In this document: piece after piece, positions 1 through 8,533 of the stretch
Layout: each line of letters starts with the position of its first letter
How positions within the stretch are numbered: the stretch's first letter is position 1
Virus record (IMG/VR): IMGVR_UViG_3300037508_000716
Location: 1 to 41,946 of that record
DNA: 41,946 nt
DNA from: a virus
Strand: one strand, 5' to 3'
Notes under the pieces: generated by a model
Database searches by the model: none
What the model saw: only the letters and a program-made list of their open reading frames with translations
What the model was told of the DNA's origin: nothing
Translations under genes and position numbers: made by a program

Positions 1-2
1 TA

Positions 3-632
3 AATATTGTACCAACTCCTGCTCCAACACCAGCACCAACTCCGGCTCCTACACCAGCGCCTACTCCTGCTCCGACGCCAGCGCCTACACCAGCACCAAC
101 TCCTGCGCCAACTCCACCTACACCAGCACCAACACCAGCGCCTACACCTGCTCCAACACCAGCACCAACTCCGGCTCCTACTCCTGCACCTACTCCAGCT
201 CCGACTCCTGCTCCAACACCAGCACCAACTCCGGCTCCTACACCAGCGCCTACTCCTGCACCTACTCCTGCTCCAACACCAGCACCTACACCAGCGCCTA
301 CACCAGCACCAACTCCTGCTCCATCATATGATGAGCAAGTTGCAGCAATCGGTGATGTAGATATATTTGAAAATGATGTATGGAGAATCTGCGTTCAACC
401 GGGTGCAGGTGCTATATACGTTCAAGTAACTGGAGGAGCACCTGGTACTAGATTGGATTTATCAGGTTCATTTGGTACAGGTTATGATTTCTTAGACGGA
501 TCGGGTTCATGGACATCTAACGATATTTCATCGTTTTTCGGCATAGGAACAACTGCGAGTGTTACATTTACATTTACTGCTACAGGACATACCAGAACTA
601 TTAATTTAGTAGGTGTGAATTGTAATATATAA
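3..632 (+). CDS. Pro-Thr-Pro-Ala repeat protein, 5' end cut by window
   Basis: The frame is open from the first bases and ends with TAA at 630-632, so the start lies upstream of the window. The first ~105 codons read almost entirely as PTPA units (P-T-P-A, with one P-P break), encoded by varied synonymous codons. The last ~100 residues are an ordinary Gly/Thr/Ser-rich globular-looking segment with motifs such as WRICVQPG and [12 protein letters not shown] Pro-Thr rod of this kind is typical of a rigid extended spacer. The next gene starts 4 bases later and is a fiber-like protein, so a virion surface or fiber role is the natural inference. No family was recognised. The longer-looking open frame at 7-360 in another phase is only a shadow of the repeat. 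Confidence 0.75.
   Translation, partial: NIVPTPAPTPAPTPAPTPAPTPAPTPAPTPAPTPAPTPPTPAPTPAPTPAPTPAPTPAPTPAPTPAPTPAPTPAPTPAPTPAPTPAPTPAPTPAPTPAPTPAPTPAPSYDEQVAAIGDVDIFENDVWRICVQPGAGAIYVQVTGGAPGTRLDLSGSFGTGYDFLDGSGSWTSNDISSFFGIGTTASVTFTFTATGHTRTINLVGVNCNI
9..323 (+). repeat. Degenerate 12-bp tandem repeat encoding PTPA
   Basis: About 26 units of a 12-base period (consensus like cctactcctgct with synonymous variation: cca/cct/ccg, aca/act/acg, gca/gct/gcg). Codon variation between neighbours suggests the peptide, not the DNA, is being conserved, although some longer blocks recur exactly and point to local duplication. Confidence 0.85.
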
Positions 633-636
633 AACT

Positions 637-2901
637 ATGACTAAACCAACTTGGATAACCCCAGCAGGATTTATAGGAACAGTTAGTGAACTTGTTTCTA
701 CATCAACATCTATTATTGCATCAGGGACCGGTGTAACATATAGCTTAATCAGTGGTATATTGCCTGTAGGACTTAGTATAAGTTCCGGAGGAGTTATATC
801 TGGTATACCAGAAGCAGTAGTTAATAAGGTCAGGAAAAAGTTCGTTGTAAGAGCTAAAAATATAGATGGCGTTACAGATAGAACCTTTTATATGGATGCA
901 GAAGGTCCAGATGATCCTACATGGAGTACTGCACCAGGATATCTTCCTTTGGGTTATAACGAAGAAGGTTATATACTGAATAATCAAAATATAGATTACA
1001 ATTTGGCAGCATCTGCTATCATTCCCGATGATTCCCGTATTCAATACTATATAGAAGACGGAGATGGTAGTTTGCCAAATGGTATACGTTTAGAAAAAAA
1101 TGGAAGAATACACGGTAAAGTTTATGAAGAACTACCTGCAGGATCTGTTCCTATTTTATTTCAGTTTTATGTAACAGCCACAGACGGAGTAAGTTCGACC
1201 AAACGATATTTTAAGTTTTATGTTCTAAGTCCTGACCTTTTCAGAGCCGATAGCACATTTTTCCTCTTTACTGCTTCATTTATAACAAGCTCTACCCTAG
1301 TAGCACTTACACCTACAAGCTCAACAGTTTACAGTTTTAGTTCAAACCTTAATACATTAACTGATCTTTCTTTATTGTCTATAAATGATATTGTAACATC
1401 GTCTGTTACCGGTATTCCTATTAATACTAAAATTACCGCAGTGACTACTAACTCATTTACTCTAAATAAAGCTACCACAGCGGCCATGCCTTCAGGAACA
1501 ACTCTGACATTTTCCAGAGCAGTAGGAATAGATATTCTAACTATAGATTCATTAGAAAGCAGTGTAGGGTATCTTCAACCTCCACAGTTTTTAAATGGTA
1601 CAGATTTAGGTACAGTAAGAGCTAATAACAATGAAGATATCAGTGTAGAAGCATATGATGCTGCTCCTTATAGAGGTCCTGTTACATACAGTTTAGTTAC
1701 AGGGACCACAGTGGCTACACAGTTGCCAGAAGGATTATCACTAGATAGAGAAACAGGATATATTTGGGGTAACATTCCTTATCAACCTGCTTACACAAGG
1801 ACATATTCTTTAACAGTACAAGCAACTAAAACTGACAATAGGTACGGAACAGAAGTAACAGCTACAAATACCTTCACGTTGGCGGTTAAGGGTGAAGTAG
1901 AGAGCAGCATAGCATGGGTCAGTGATTCAGACCTAGGCAGTATAGAAACAGGCACTATAAGTGAGTTAGCTGTAGAGGCACGGCAGATATCTAGTGAGTA
2001 CTCTATAAAATATAGTGTTATTTCTGGGAACCTTCCGCAAGGATTATCTTTAGCCAGAGACGGAACTATAACAGGTATGGTTAGTTATAATCAAACTGGT
2101 ACATTCATCTTCGATGTATTAGCTAGCGATGTTTACGAACTTAGTTGGATAACAAGAACATTTAGTCTAAATGTTACAGAAACCTCTAATAAAGAATATA
2201 CAAAAATCTATTGTAGACCATTCTTAGCCAAGGAAAAAAGAACATTATATACTGAATTTACAAGTAACAACTTTACTTTTGATCCTAGTTTAATTTATAG
2301 ATATTATGATCCAAACTTTGGTGTACAATCTAGTTTGAAAATCTATTTAGAATTTGGCATAGAAAAAGTAGATTTAGAATCATATGCAAACGCTCTGACA
2401 GAAAACTTTTATAGAAGAAAGTTATATTTTGGAAATATTAAAAAGGCCATAGCAAAAAACAGCGCAGGCATAACTGTATATGAAATAGTCTATGTAGATG
2501 TAGTAGATGATATGATTACGAGCACTGGAACCAGTGTTAGTAAGCAGATTACAATGAACAATAATACTTACTTTCCTGCAAGTATAACAAATATGCGTTC
2601 AAAGTTAGAAAGTATAACATTACCAGATTCTAGTATTATTTCAGTAAATCCAGATTTACTACCTCGATTTATGAATACGGCACAAACAGGATCATATCAG
2701 TTTCCGGGATATATGAGAGTGATTCCATTATGTTATGCGTTACCTGGTCAAGGGGATCGAATCATTAGTAGAATAAAACTGTCGAACTTTGACTTGAAGT
2801 TACTGGATTTTGAAATAGATAGAATAATAGTGGAGAGTAGTACAGATAGCACATCTGCTAAATATCTGTTACTGGGACAGCAAAACCTTTCAGGATACTA
2901 A
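637..2901 (+). CDS. Ig-like repeat virion/fiber protein
   Basis: This 754-residue protein carries at least four putative-Ig (He_PIG-type) repeats, each with the pattern Y-S-[LV]-x-S/T-G-x-LP-x-GL-S-L-x-x-x-G-x-I-x-G. They lie near residues 34-58, 137-162, 350-381 and 458-490. The C-terminal ~220 residues are a different, non-repetitive domain (from about TKIYCRPFLAKE onward). Such cadherin/Ig-like modules are common in phage tail and fiber proteins that contact the host surface. It sits between the PTPA-rod protein and the collagen-like fiber, 6 bases before the latter. No signal peptide is seen. A structural role is well supported by context; the exact position in the virion is not. Confidence 0.7.
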   Translation: MTKPTWITPAGFIGTVSELVSTSTSIIASGTGVTYSLISGILPVGLSISSGGVISGIPEAVVNKVRKKFVVRAKNIDGVTDRTFYMDAEGPDDPTWSTAPGYLPLGYNEEGYILNNQNIDYNLAASAIIPDDSRIQYYIEDGDGSLPNGIRLEKNGRIHGKVYEELPAGSVPILFQFYVTATDGVSSTKRYFKFYVLSPDLFRADSTFFLFTASFITSSTLVALTPTSSTVYSFSSNLNTLTDLSLLSINDIVTSSVTGIPINTKITAVTTNSFTLNKATTAAMPSGTTLTFSRAVGIDILTIDSLESSVGYLQPPQFLNGTDLGTVRANNNEDISVEAYDAAPYRGPVTYSLVTGTTVATQLPEGLSLDRETGYIWGNIPYQPAYTRTYSLTVQATKTDNRYGTEVTATNTFTLAVKGEVESSIAWVSDSDLGSIETGTISELAVEARQISSEYSIKYSVISGNLPQGLSLARDGTITGMVSYNQTGTFIFDVLASDVYELSWITRTFSLNVTETSNKEYTKIYCRPFLAKEKRTLYTEFTSNNFTFDPSLIYRYYDPNFGVQSSLKIYLEFGIEKVDLESYANALTENFYRRKLYFGNIKKAIAKNSAGITVYEIVYVDVVDDMITSTGTSVSKQITMNNNTYFPASITNMRSKLESITLPDSSIISVNPDLLPRFMNTAQTGSYQFPGYMRVIPLCYALPGQGDRIISRIKLSNFDLKLLDFEIDRIIVESSTDSTSAKYLLLGQQNLSGY

Positions 2902-2907
2902 GAACTA

Positions 2908-4341
2908 ATGCCTATTGCTCCATTACCACAGCTGACTAATCCTACTCCAGGTGAGACTCTTATCCTGGTTCAAGATTCATCTATAAACCAATATGTTACA
3001 GTAGCTCAATTTACACAACTATTAGCTCTTGCAGGATATCCAGAAGGACCACAAGGACCACAAGGCCCTCAAGGAGTTATTGGCCCACAAGGACCCAGCG
3101 GACCAGAAGGAGCAACAGGTGCAACAGGACCGCAAGGGCCACAGGGACCGCAAGGTCCGCAAGGGCCACAAGGACCACAAGGCGCAACTGGACCACAAGG
3201 ACCACAAGGACCGCAAGGTGCTACTGGACCACAAGGACCTATGGGACCACAAGGTGCAACTGGGCCACAAGGACCTACAGGTTTTCAAGGTGCCACAGGA
3301 CCAATGGGTCCACAAGGCGCAACTGGACCACAAGGACCCGATGGACCATCAGGGCCAACCGGACCTTCAGGTGCAGATAGTACAGTACCCGGGCCGCAAG
3401 GCCCACAAGGACCGCAGGGACCACAAGGAGTAACTGGACCGCAGGGACCACAAGGCGCAACAGGTCCACAGGGACCACAAGGACCGCAAGGACCACAAGG
3501 CGCAACAGGACCGCAAGGACCACAAGGTGTAACTGGCGGAGTAGAACTAACAGTTACTAACAACGGATCAAGCGATTATGTTATAAATGGATCAAACGAT
3601 CCTAATCTAACACTTATAAAAGGGTTCACTTACTACTTTAATATTTCAGCGTCCGGTCATCCATTTTGGATTAAGACAGCGCAGGTAACTGGAACAGGTA
3701 GCGCATACACATCGGGAATAACAAATAACGGCACAGATAATGGTATACTAACATTTACAGTGCCATTTGATGCGCCCGCTACTTTATATTATATTTGTCA
3801 ATTTCATAGTTCAATGTCAGGTGCTATTAGCACTAGCGATGTGGGACCGCCCGGGCCACAAGGGCCACAAGGGCCTCAAGGAGTTACTGGACCACAAGGA
3901 CCTAGTGGACCAACAGGACCGGATGCTAATCAGTCACTGAATACTTCCAATGATGTACAGTTTAATAGTTTAGGAGTAGGCACAACAGCAAGTGGCGTTA
4001 CAGGTGAAATAAGAGCTACTGATGAAATCACTGCGTTTTATGCTTCCGATATAACATTAAAAGAAAATATTATTAATATAGAAAATCCTATAGAAAAACT
4101 TTTCAAAATTAGAGGTGTGAAATTCGATTGGAAAGACGATTATATACAGAAGCGCGGAGGTGAAGATGGCTACTTTGTTCGCAAAAAAGATGTAGGCATT
4201 ATAGCACAAGAAGTAGAATCTATACTTCCTGAAATCGTAGGTCAACGAAAAGATGGTATTAAGGCTGTACGATATGAAAAACTTATTGCTCTTTTAATAG
4301 AGGCAGTTAAGGAACTAACACATCGTATTGATAAAAAATAA
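2908..4341 (+). CDS. Collagen-like tail fiber with cupredoxin-like domain and S74 chaperone
   Basis: The 477-residue protein has a short N-terminal head (1-45), a collagen-like Gly-X-Y rod rich in GPQ (about 47-210), and a beta-rich domain (212-311). A second short GPQ stretch (312-339) and a C-terminal S74 intramolecular chaperone domain (about 377-477) follow. The S74 domain shows the expected Ser-x4-Lys pair (S380, K385), which in this family drives self-cleavage after trimer folding, and ends in a helix likely to form a coiled coil. The 212-311 domain has H251, then C297, H300 and M303 in the arrangement Y-x-C-x2-H-x2-M, which resembles copper-ligand sets of cupredoxins. Fiber identity is strong; copper binding is inference. 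It follows the Ig-repeat protein by 6 bases. Confidence 0.85.
   Translation: MPIAPLPQLTNPTPGETLILVQDSSINQYVTVAQFTQLLALAGYPEGPQGPQGPQGVIGPQGPSGPEGATGATGPQGPQGPQGPQGPQGPQGATGPQGPQGPQGATGPQGPMGPQGATGPQGPTGFQGATGPMGPQGATGPQGPDGPSGPTGPSGADSTVPGPQGPQGPQGPQGVTGPQGPQGATGPQGPQGPQGPQGATGPQGPQGVTGGVELTVTNNGSSDYVINGSNDPNLTLIKGFTYYFNISASGHPFWIKTAQVTGTGSAYTSGITNNGTDNGILTFTVPFDAPATLYYICQFHSSMSGAISTSDVGPPGPQGPQGPQGVTGPQGPSGPTGPDANQSLNTSNDVQFNSLGVGTTASGVTGEIRATDEITAFYASDITLKENIINIENPIEKLFKIRGVKFDWKDDYIQKRGGEDGYFVRKKDVGIIAQEVESILPEIVGQRKDGIKAVRYEKLIALLIEAVKELTHRIDKK
3043..3537 (+). repeat. Collagen-like Gly-Pro-Gln 9-bp repeat
   Basis: A 9-base period (ggaccacaa and synonymous variants such as gggccgcaa) encodes Gly-Pro-Gln triplets with GAT, GVT, GPM, GPS and GPT interruptions. 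A shorter block recurs at about 3841-3927 after the beta-rich domain. Trimeric collagen-like rods are usual in phage fibers. Confidence 0.9.
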
Positions 4342-4361
4342 AGTACAATGATAATTAATCC

Positions 4362-4369
4362 AATAAATA
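4362..4369 (+). promoter_or_regulatory. T4-type late promoter-like motif AATAAATA
   Basis: AATAAATA lies 22 bases before the GTG start of the tail-collar gene. T4 late promoters use TATAAATA recognised by gp55 with no -35 box; this is a one-mismatch version in a 50-base intergenic gap before a virion gene. A GGAG ribosome site follows at 4380-4384. Confidence 0.4.
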
Positions 4370-4391
4370 TCTTGTCAATTGGAGTCTTATA

Positions 4392-6125
4392 GTGTCTAGC
4401 ACAGCTACAACTTATCTAGGTAAAGTTAACCAAAACTTCCCTGTAAAAGGTCAGGATAATGATTCACAGGGGTTTAGGGATAACTTTCATAACCTTGTTG
4501 AAGCTATACGTGCTGTAGATGAACGAGCAGACAACCTAGAACTTTATGCTATTAAAACGGATAGTTCTGCTACCTTTTTAGGTAACACATTTGAAGATGT
4601 TAACTTCAAAAATACATCTAAAGAACTTTACGAATACGACCAACAAAACGGTTTTATTACTATAAATTATGAACTAGGACATTATCATAAGTTTGAAGTA
4701 GGCAGCGGTTCGCATACTGTAGACATTACAAACTGGCCCATAAGTGGCAAGTCTGGAAGATTGACTATAAGTATTTCAACACCCGCAGGTGTTAGCGCAA
4801 GTGTAACATTTAATAACAGTATAAGTTTAGGACCTGATGATAATCCTTTTGATTTGTTACCCGGGGACACTACCGTATTTGAAGTATGGAATGAAGGCGA
4901 ACAAACATTATGTTATGTTAAAAAGATAAATGATTTCGTCTTTGATGGAAGCACAACCACAACTCGTGTTTGGATGAATGAGCTGCTACTAGGTAATATT
5001 AATGATGCTGGTAGCAGTAACCTATTTGTTACCGGAACCAACAATGTAACAGTTGTCAGCAATAGTTTACGCTTCGGTGAACTGGCTCTAGTTCCAAATA
5101 GAATAACAGTAGAGGTTATTGATGCCATAACAGATAGTCCTACAGATACTAGTGCTACCGTATTCGCTGTTAATACAACAACAAATATTCAGCCCGGAGC
5201 ATTTGTTAACTTTGATACCACATATGCTACATCTACAGTTACATCAGTAGACAGTGTTAATAACCAAGTTACTGTTTTCCCTGCGTTCCCAGTTGGTATA
5301 GGCACAGGCACTATTACTTTTACTAACCCAACATTTGGATTGCAACCAGTCGTTGTTACTATGGTGGAAACTGCGGCATCTGCAGAAACTGGTAGAATAG
5401 GTAACTACAAAGGAAGTATATACGCTAGAAAAAACAACTTAGAAATAACGTTTGCAGAGTTCGGAGGCAACCAAACACAGGCAAATACTAATACATTTGT
5501 TGTATCAACTATGCCTGATCATACTGATGTTTATAATACCAGTACAGATTTAGCCAGTGCTAGTTTTGTGCATAACATACTACCATTTGGTTCAATAATC
5601 ATGTGGTACGGAATATCTAGTAATGTTCCCACAGGATGGCAAATATGTGACGGAACTAACGGCACGCCAGACTTAAGAAATAGATTCGTTATCGGTGCAG
5701 ATGCAGACAATGGTACAACTGCTACAACTAGTGTAACAGGCACTAATGCTATTATAGGCGGTAGCGCAGATGCTACTCTTGTAGAGCATACACACGTGGG
5801 GTCCAGTGCTGCTGCATCAGGTGGTACCCCAAGTGGTAATGTTGCTGTAACAGTAGTAGATGAAGGGCACAGTCACGTAATAAGTAACCAAAGTAATGAT
5901 GAAGCAGGTAGCGGTAAAGTTGCTGTAGGTAGTAATACCCCAGAAGGCGAAGATCCTGTAACTAATGTGGCCTACACAAACATTAGTGTAGCAGCAGAGT
6001 TTTTAGGAGATGAACTTGCTGAACACGAACATACGCTAACTATTAACACAGCAGGTAGTTCTGCAACTGGTATGAACTTACCCCCATTCCGTGCTCTTTA
6101 TTATATTATGAAGATGGCAGGGTAA
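4392..6125 (+). CDS. Short tail fiber / tail collar protein
   Basis: The start is GTG at 4392, preceded by GGAG with suitable spacing. The 577-residue protein begins like a conserved T4-like fiber (STATTYLGKVNQNFPVKGQD). Its C-terminal part has a phage tail-collar domain: from about residue 399, FGSIIMWYG...PTGWQICDG...TPDLRNRFVIGAD. The tail after it is rich in His/Gly, with motifs such as VEHTHVGSS and EHEHTLTI. In T4 gp12 such His residues bind metal in the receptor-binding tip, so the same may hold here. It ends MNLPPFRALYYIMKMAG, typical of collar fibers. The stop overlaps the next ATG by one base (TAATG), suggesting coupling. Confidence 0.85.
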   Translation: MSSTATTYLGKVNQNFPVKGQDNDSQGFRDNFHNLVEAIRAVDERADNLELYAIKTDSSATFLGNTFEDVNFKNTSKELYEYDQQNGFITINYELGHYHKFEVGSGSHTVDITNWPISGKSGRLTISISTPAGVSASVTFNNSISLGPDDNPFDLLPGDTTVFEVWNEGEQTLCYVKKINDFVFDGSTTTTRVWMNELLLGNINDAGSSNLFVTGTNNVTVVSNSLRFGELALVPNRITVEVIDAITDSPTDTSATVFAVNTTTNIQPGAFVNFDTTYATSTVTSVDSVNNQVTVFPAFPVGIGTGTITFTNPTFGLQPVVVTMVETAASAETGRIGNYKGSIYARKNNLEITFAEFGGNQTQANTNTFVVSTMPDHTDVYNTSTDLASASFVHNILPFGSIIMWYGISSNVPTGWQICDGTNGTPDLRNRFVIGADADNGTTATTSVTGTNAIIGGSADATLVEHTHVGSSAAASGGTPSGNVAVTVVDEGHSHVISNQSNDEAGSGKVAVGSNTPEGEDPVTNVAYTNISVAAEFLGDELAEHEHTLTINTAGSSATGMNLPPFRALYYIMKMAG

Positions 6126-6367
6126 TGTATCATCCGTTATTAGAACCAGCTATCAAACTAAAAGATCAAGAACTAGAAAATAGAATATTAGATCTTACTA
6201 AAAAATATCACATAGCGGCAAATATGGGTCAGGGCGGAGTATGTCAACAAATCTTATGTGCTTTGCAAATGTACAAAGATGAAATGAACAAGCGACAACA
6301 AGCGGCACTAAAATCATCAATCAAAAAACAAGATAAGGACTTCGATGATCTAATAAATGTAAATTGA
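6125..6367 (+). CDS. Small hypothetical protein (80 aa)
   Basis: It starts at the ATG overlapping the collar-gene stop (TAATG). The protein is short, charged and mostly helical-looking, with MGQGGVCQQILCALQMYKDE in the middle and a Lys/Asp-rich C terminus. No membrane segment or signal peptide is visible and no family was recognised. Its coupling to the fiber gene suggests an assembly-related role, but that is context only. Confidence 0.65.
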   Translation: MYHPLLEPAIKLKDQELENRILDLTKKYHIAANMGQGGVCQQILCALQMYKDEMNKRQQAALKSSIKKQDKDFDDLINVN

Positions 6368-6368
6368 T

Positions 6369-6902
6369 ATGAGTACATTTATTTGGCCTACAAACTTTAT
6401 TTCTAATGTTATAATAGATAAAAAAATAATACCTAATAACTACTCCTTACAGGTCTGTATGGAGCCATTAGAAAGCAGATCAAAAATATCTTTAGGATTT
6501 AAAAAGTTAAAATACTTTGTAGACTATCATTTACATAACTCTATTTTGATAGATGTTAATAATACAAAATTAGAACTTATTAAAAATTTCGACAACAATA
6601 TAATTGAGTTTCCTTCAGAGCCATGGGATTATGTGATTGGCATAATATTATTGAAAAAATTTAACCAAATAGCCAACAAATATCTCATTATACATTATAT
6701 GACTATTGACAGTGTAATGGGCGAGAATGTAAAATATAACATACATGATGAACTAGATTTAGATATGGAACTCGAACCTAACTGCTGGTGGGATAAAGAC
6801 AGTCCTTCGACTAATAGTAAAAATCTAAGTTGGGAAGATTTCAACATAAAAGATAGTGGTAACTTTAAACCAAGAATTATACAAGGCGGTATTCAACCAT
6901 AA
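6369..6902 (+). CDS. Hypothetical protein (177 aa)
   Basis: An acidic 177-residue protein rich in Ile/Asn with a Trp-rich C-terminal stretch (CWWDKDSP, SWEDF) and no signal peptide. It lies between two small genes, starts one base after the preceding stop, and its TAA overlaps the next ATG by one base. No family was recognised. Composition and tight packing support a real gene; function unknown. Confidence 0.65.
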   Translation: MSTFIWPTNFISNVIIDKKIIPNNYSLQVCMEPLESRSKISLGFKKLKYFVDYHLHNSILIDVNNTKLELIKNFDNNIIEFPSEPWDYVIGIILLKKFNQIANKYLIIHYMTIDSVMGENVKYNIHDELDLDMELEPNCWWDKDSPSTNSKNLSWEDFNIKDSGNFKPRIIQGGIQP

Positions 6903-7435
6903 TGGAAATAGATAAGTTTGGTAGAGTTATTATAGACACAGATCAGGCATTTGATCTACTTTACAAAGGCAAAATAAAAAGTCTAAGTGAAATCTTCTTT
7001 GTAGATAACGATTTAGTTCGTCAATATAATACTTCTAAAAAACGCAATGCAGATGATATTCCAACATTACGGGTAGTATCAGATATAGGCAGTTTGGAAG
7101 AGTTCGATAAAGCTAATCAAAATACATGGTTTATGCCCGAAGAGTACTGTGATATGGATATAGAAGGTTATCTAGTTCATGTATGTCCAAAGGAAAACTA
7201 TCAAAGACTTATTGAAGAATTAAGATTATTTAAAAAGTATAACATGATGGATCTTCTTAAGTATTTGAAATATCTAGTGGATGTTATGAGAGAAAATAAT
7301 GTAGTGTGGGGTGTAGGAAGAGGAAGTAGTGTAGCAAGTTATACATTATTTTTATTAGGAATCCATAAAATAGACAGCATTAAATATAAATTAGACATGA
7401 ATGAATTCCTAAAGGAGAATGAACATGGTATATAG
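6902..7435 (+). CDS. Protein with bacterial Pol III alpha (C-family) palm motif
   Basis: The last ~45 of 177 residues contain VVWGVGRGSSVASYTLFLLG followed by IHKIDSIKYKLDMNEFL. This closely follows the C-family polymerase (DnaE) palm segment, whose typical form is [33 protein letters not shown]. The Gly-Arg-Gly-Ser-Ser motif is at residues 139-143. The rest of DnaE (PHP, other palm aspartates, fingers, OB) is absent, so this is not a polymerase by itself. Residues 1-90 resemble nothing I know. The phage has its own B-family polymerase at 30103. The end overlaps the next gene by 11 bases. Confidence 0.6.
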   Translation: MEIDKFGRVIIDTDQAFDLLYKGKIKSLSEIFFVDNDLVRQYNTSKKRNADDIPTLRVVSDIGSLEEFDKANQNTWFMPEEYCDMDIEGYLVHVCPKENYQRLIEELRLFKKYNMMDLLKYLKYLVDVMRENNVVWGVGRGSSVASYTLFLLGIHKIDSIKYKLDMNEFLKENEHGI

Positions 7436-7712
7436 AACAATGCAGGGTAAAGTTATTGACTTAGAAAAACTTATGCGTCAGAATGAACTAACACCTGCCG
7501 TAGGTAATATGAAAGTAAATGCAAGAGGCGATGCTATAGGGCAGGGCGGAAAGATTGTTAAAAAGCGAGAAGATATTGTAGCAGAATACTACGCAGATAA
7601 CCCTAATGCTAAACCACGTAGAACACAGCCAAATGTAAAGCCGCAAACTAAAATAGAAGAAGTAGTTAAAGAAACTATATCTAGATCTAAAAAACAACAA
7701 ACAGAGGAATAA
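7425..7712 (+). CDS. Conserved marine-phage hypothetical protein (95 aa)
   Basis: The start is set at ATG 7425 rather than 7419 because the ribosome site AAGGAG (7412-7417) is 7 bases from 7425 but only 1 from 7419. The protein starts MVYRTMQGKVIDLEKLMRQN and has a Gly-rich stretch (NARGDAIGQGGKIV) followed by a basic, Pro/Gln/Lys-rich, probably disordered tail. I recall similar short proteins from T4-like marine phages, but no function. It overlaps the Pol III-like gene by 11 bases and abuts the GroES-like gene. Confidence 0.65.
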   Translation: MVYRTMQGKVIDLEKLMRQNELTPAVGNMKVNARGDAIGQGGKIVKKREDIVAEYYADNPNAKPRRTQPNVKPQTKIEEVVKETISRSKKQQTEE

Positions 7713-8051
7713 ATGAAAGTAAAAGGAACTATTAAACCATTACGTGATAGAGTATTTGTAACAGAAATGCAGTTCGGAGAAGAACGAACACGCAGCGGTA
7801 TCTTTATTCCGGGTGCAGATGGAAAAACACAGGGTATTATGCCAAGATGGGGTAAGGTATGGGCTCTCGGTCCTGAGCAATCTGAACTGTCTATTGGGCA
7901 ATGGGTTCTTATTGAACATGGTAGATGGACCAGAACGGTGGAGTTTGAAGATGAAAAGGGCGAGATTACTGAAGTTAGAATGATAGACAACAACGCTATC
8001 ATTGCAACAAGCGATGAAAAACCAAATGACGTTTATAGAGCAGTAGCATAA
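7713..8051 (+). CDS. GroES-like co-chaperonin
   Basis: The 112-residue protein has the Cpn10 fold signature: an N-terminal IKPLRDRVFVTEMQF strand and a mobile-loop-like ERTRSGIFIPGADGKTQG (about residues 24-42). A beta-rich core follows with WGKVWALGPEQ and the basin strand IGQWVLIEHGRWTR. GroES proteins cap GroEL; T4 encodes gp31 for the same job to fold its large capsid protein. It starts directly after the previous stop, and its TAA overlaps the next ATG. The probable partner is host GroEL, as no chaperonin gene is in the window. The mobile-loop hydrophobic triplet GIFIP resembles the GroEL-contact IVL region. Confidence 0.85.
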   Translation: MKVKGTIKPLRDRVFVTEMQFGEERTRSGIFIPGADGKTQGIMPRWGKVWALGPEQSELSIGQWVLIEHGRWTRTVEFEDEKGEITEVRMIDNNAIIATSDEKPNDVYRAVA

Positions 8052-8293
8052 TGGGCTTTCAAAAACGGTGGGATGTTTCAGACATTTACAGTCAAGTTAG
8101 AGCTATGAGCACAGAAATAAACAGTCATTACAATGACGGATTTACAGCTTTTTATACAAAGCAAGAGTTATACCAAATAAAATGGTTTATAGATGATACT
8201 TTAAAAAACTGTATATCATTTTCAAATGAAGCTGAATGGCTTAAGGAAGAAAATAAAAAGAGGTTAGTCAAAATCCTTAAAGATGAAATGTAA
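8051..8293 (+). CDS. Small hypothetical protein (80 aa)
   Basis: It starts at the ATG overlapping the groES-like stop. The protein is helical-looking and aromatic (MGFQKRWDVSDIYSQVRAMS, FYTKQELYQIKWFIDDTL) with a Lys/Glu-rich end. No membrane segment, no family recognised. The last 11 bases overlap the next small Cys-rich gene. Confidence 0.6.
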   Translation: MGFQKRWDVSDIYSQVRAMSTEINSHYNDGFTAFYTKQELYQIKWFIDDTLKNCISFSNEAEWLKEENKKRLVKILKDEM

Positions 8294-8438
8294 TGTTTGT
8301 CATAAAGAATACAATCCCGACTGCGATTTTAAACAAGGGCGCTGCCCTCATCATCCACCTACAATTACACCAATACTCATTGACAAATACAAGATGAGAT
8401 TTTATACTCTATTACGTAAGTTAATAGGGTTAAAATGA
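8283..8438 (+). CDS. Small Cys-rich protein (51 aa), possible zinc knuckle
   Basis: The ATG at 8283 lies inside the end of the previous gene and the frame runs to TGA at 8436-8438. The start reads MKCNVCHKEYNPDCDFKQGR followed by CPHHPP, giving C3, C6, C14 and C21 plus H7, H23 and H24, a spacing suited to one zinc ion. The C terminus is basic (MRFYTLLRKLIGLK). Short zinc-ribbon-like proteins of this type occur in T4-like marine phages. Its stop overlaps the ATG of the nucleotidyltransferase remnant (ATGA), as one would expect for the original gene order before the endonuclease insertion. Confidence 0.6.
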   Translation: MKCNVCHKEYNPDCDFKQGRCPHHPPTITPILIDKYKMRFYTLLRKLIGLK

Positions 8439-8506
8439 TTTTCAATAAAATAAAAGAACTTAAGGCAGCAGGCCTTAAGATAGGAATAACCTTCTCTATA
8501 GGTTAA
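8435..8506 (+). pseudogene. 5' remnant of a nucleotidyltransferase gene cut by homing endonuclease insertion
   Basis: The 23-codon frame reads MIFNKIKELKAAGLKIGITF then SIG and stop. It aligns with the N terminus of the intact gene at 9223 (MIFNKMKDLKTEGKKIGIVF then SSFDLFHAGH), with about 15 of the first 21 residues identical, and breaks just before the conserved FD-x2-HAGH motif. The GIY-YIG endonuclease gene starts 28 bases later. The remnant keeps the translational overlap with the upstream Cys-rich gene. The simplest reading is that the endonuclease invaded this gene and brought a replacement 5' end. Confidence 0.75.
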
Positions 8507-8519
8507 ATGTAGTCAATGT

Positions 8520-8527
8520 GATAAATA
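8520..8527 (+). promoter_or_regulatory. Late promoter-like GATAAATA before endonuclease gene
   Basis: GATAAATA is followed 6 bases later by the ATG at 8534. If used as a T4-type late promoter, the transcript would be nearly leaderless; no ribosome site is seen between. Weak evidence, based only on the motif. Confidence 0.25.
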
Positions 8528-8533
8528 CATATC

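Noticed and set aside
9-323. Possible CRISPR-like array
   Set aside because: The repeats are contiguous 12-base coding units without spacers.
7-360. 117-aa open frame rich in Leu/Gln/His
   Set aside because: It is the wrong phase of the PTPA repeat; the real frame runs through positions 3-632 and continues as a normal protein to a stop just before the next gene.
3022-3563. Several antisense and +1 frames across the collagen-like repeat (for example Gly-Pro-Cys repeats on the minus strand)
   Set aside because: Nine-base periodicity keeps all frames open; only the Gly-Pro-Gln frame is joined to recognisable domains at both ends.
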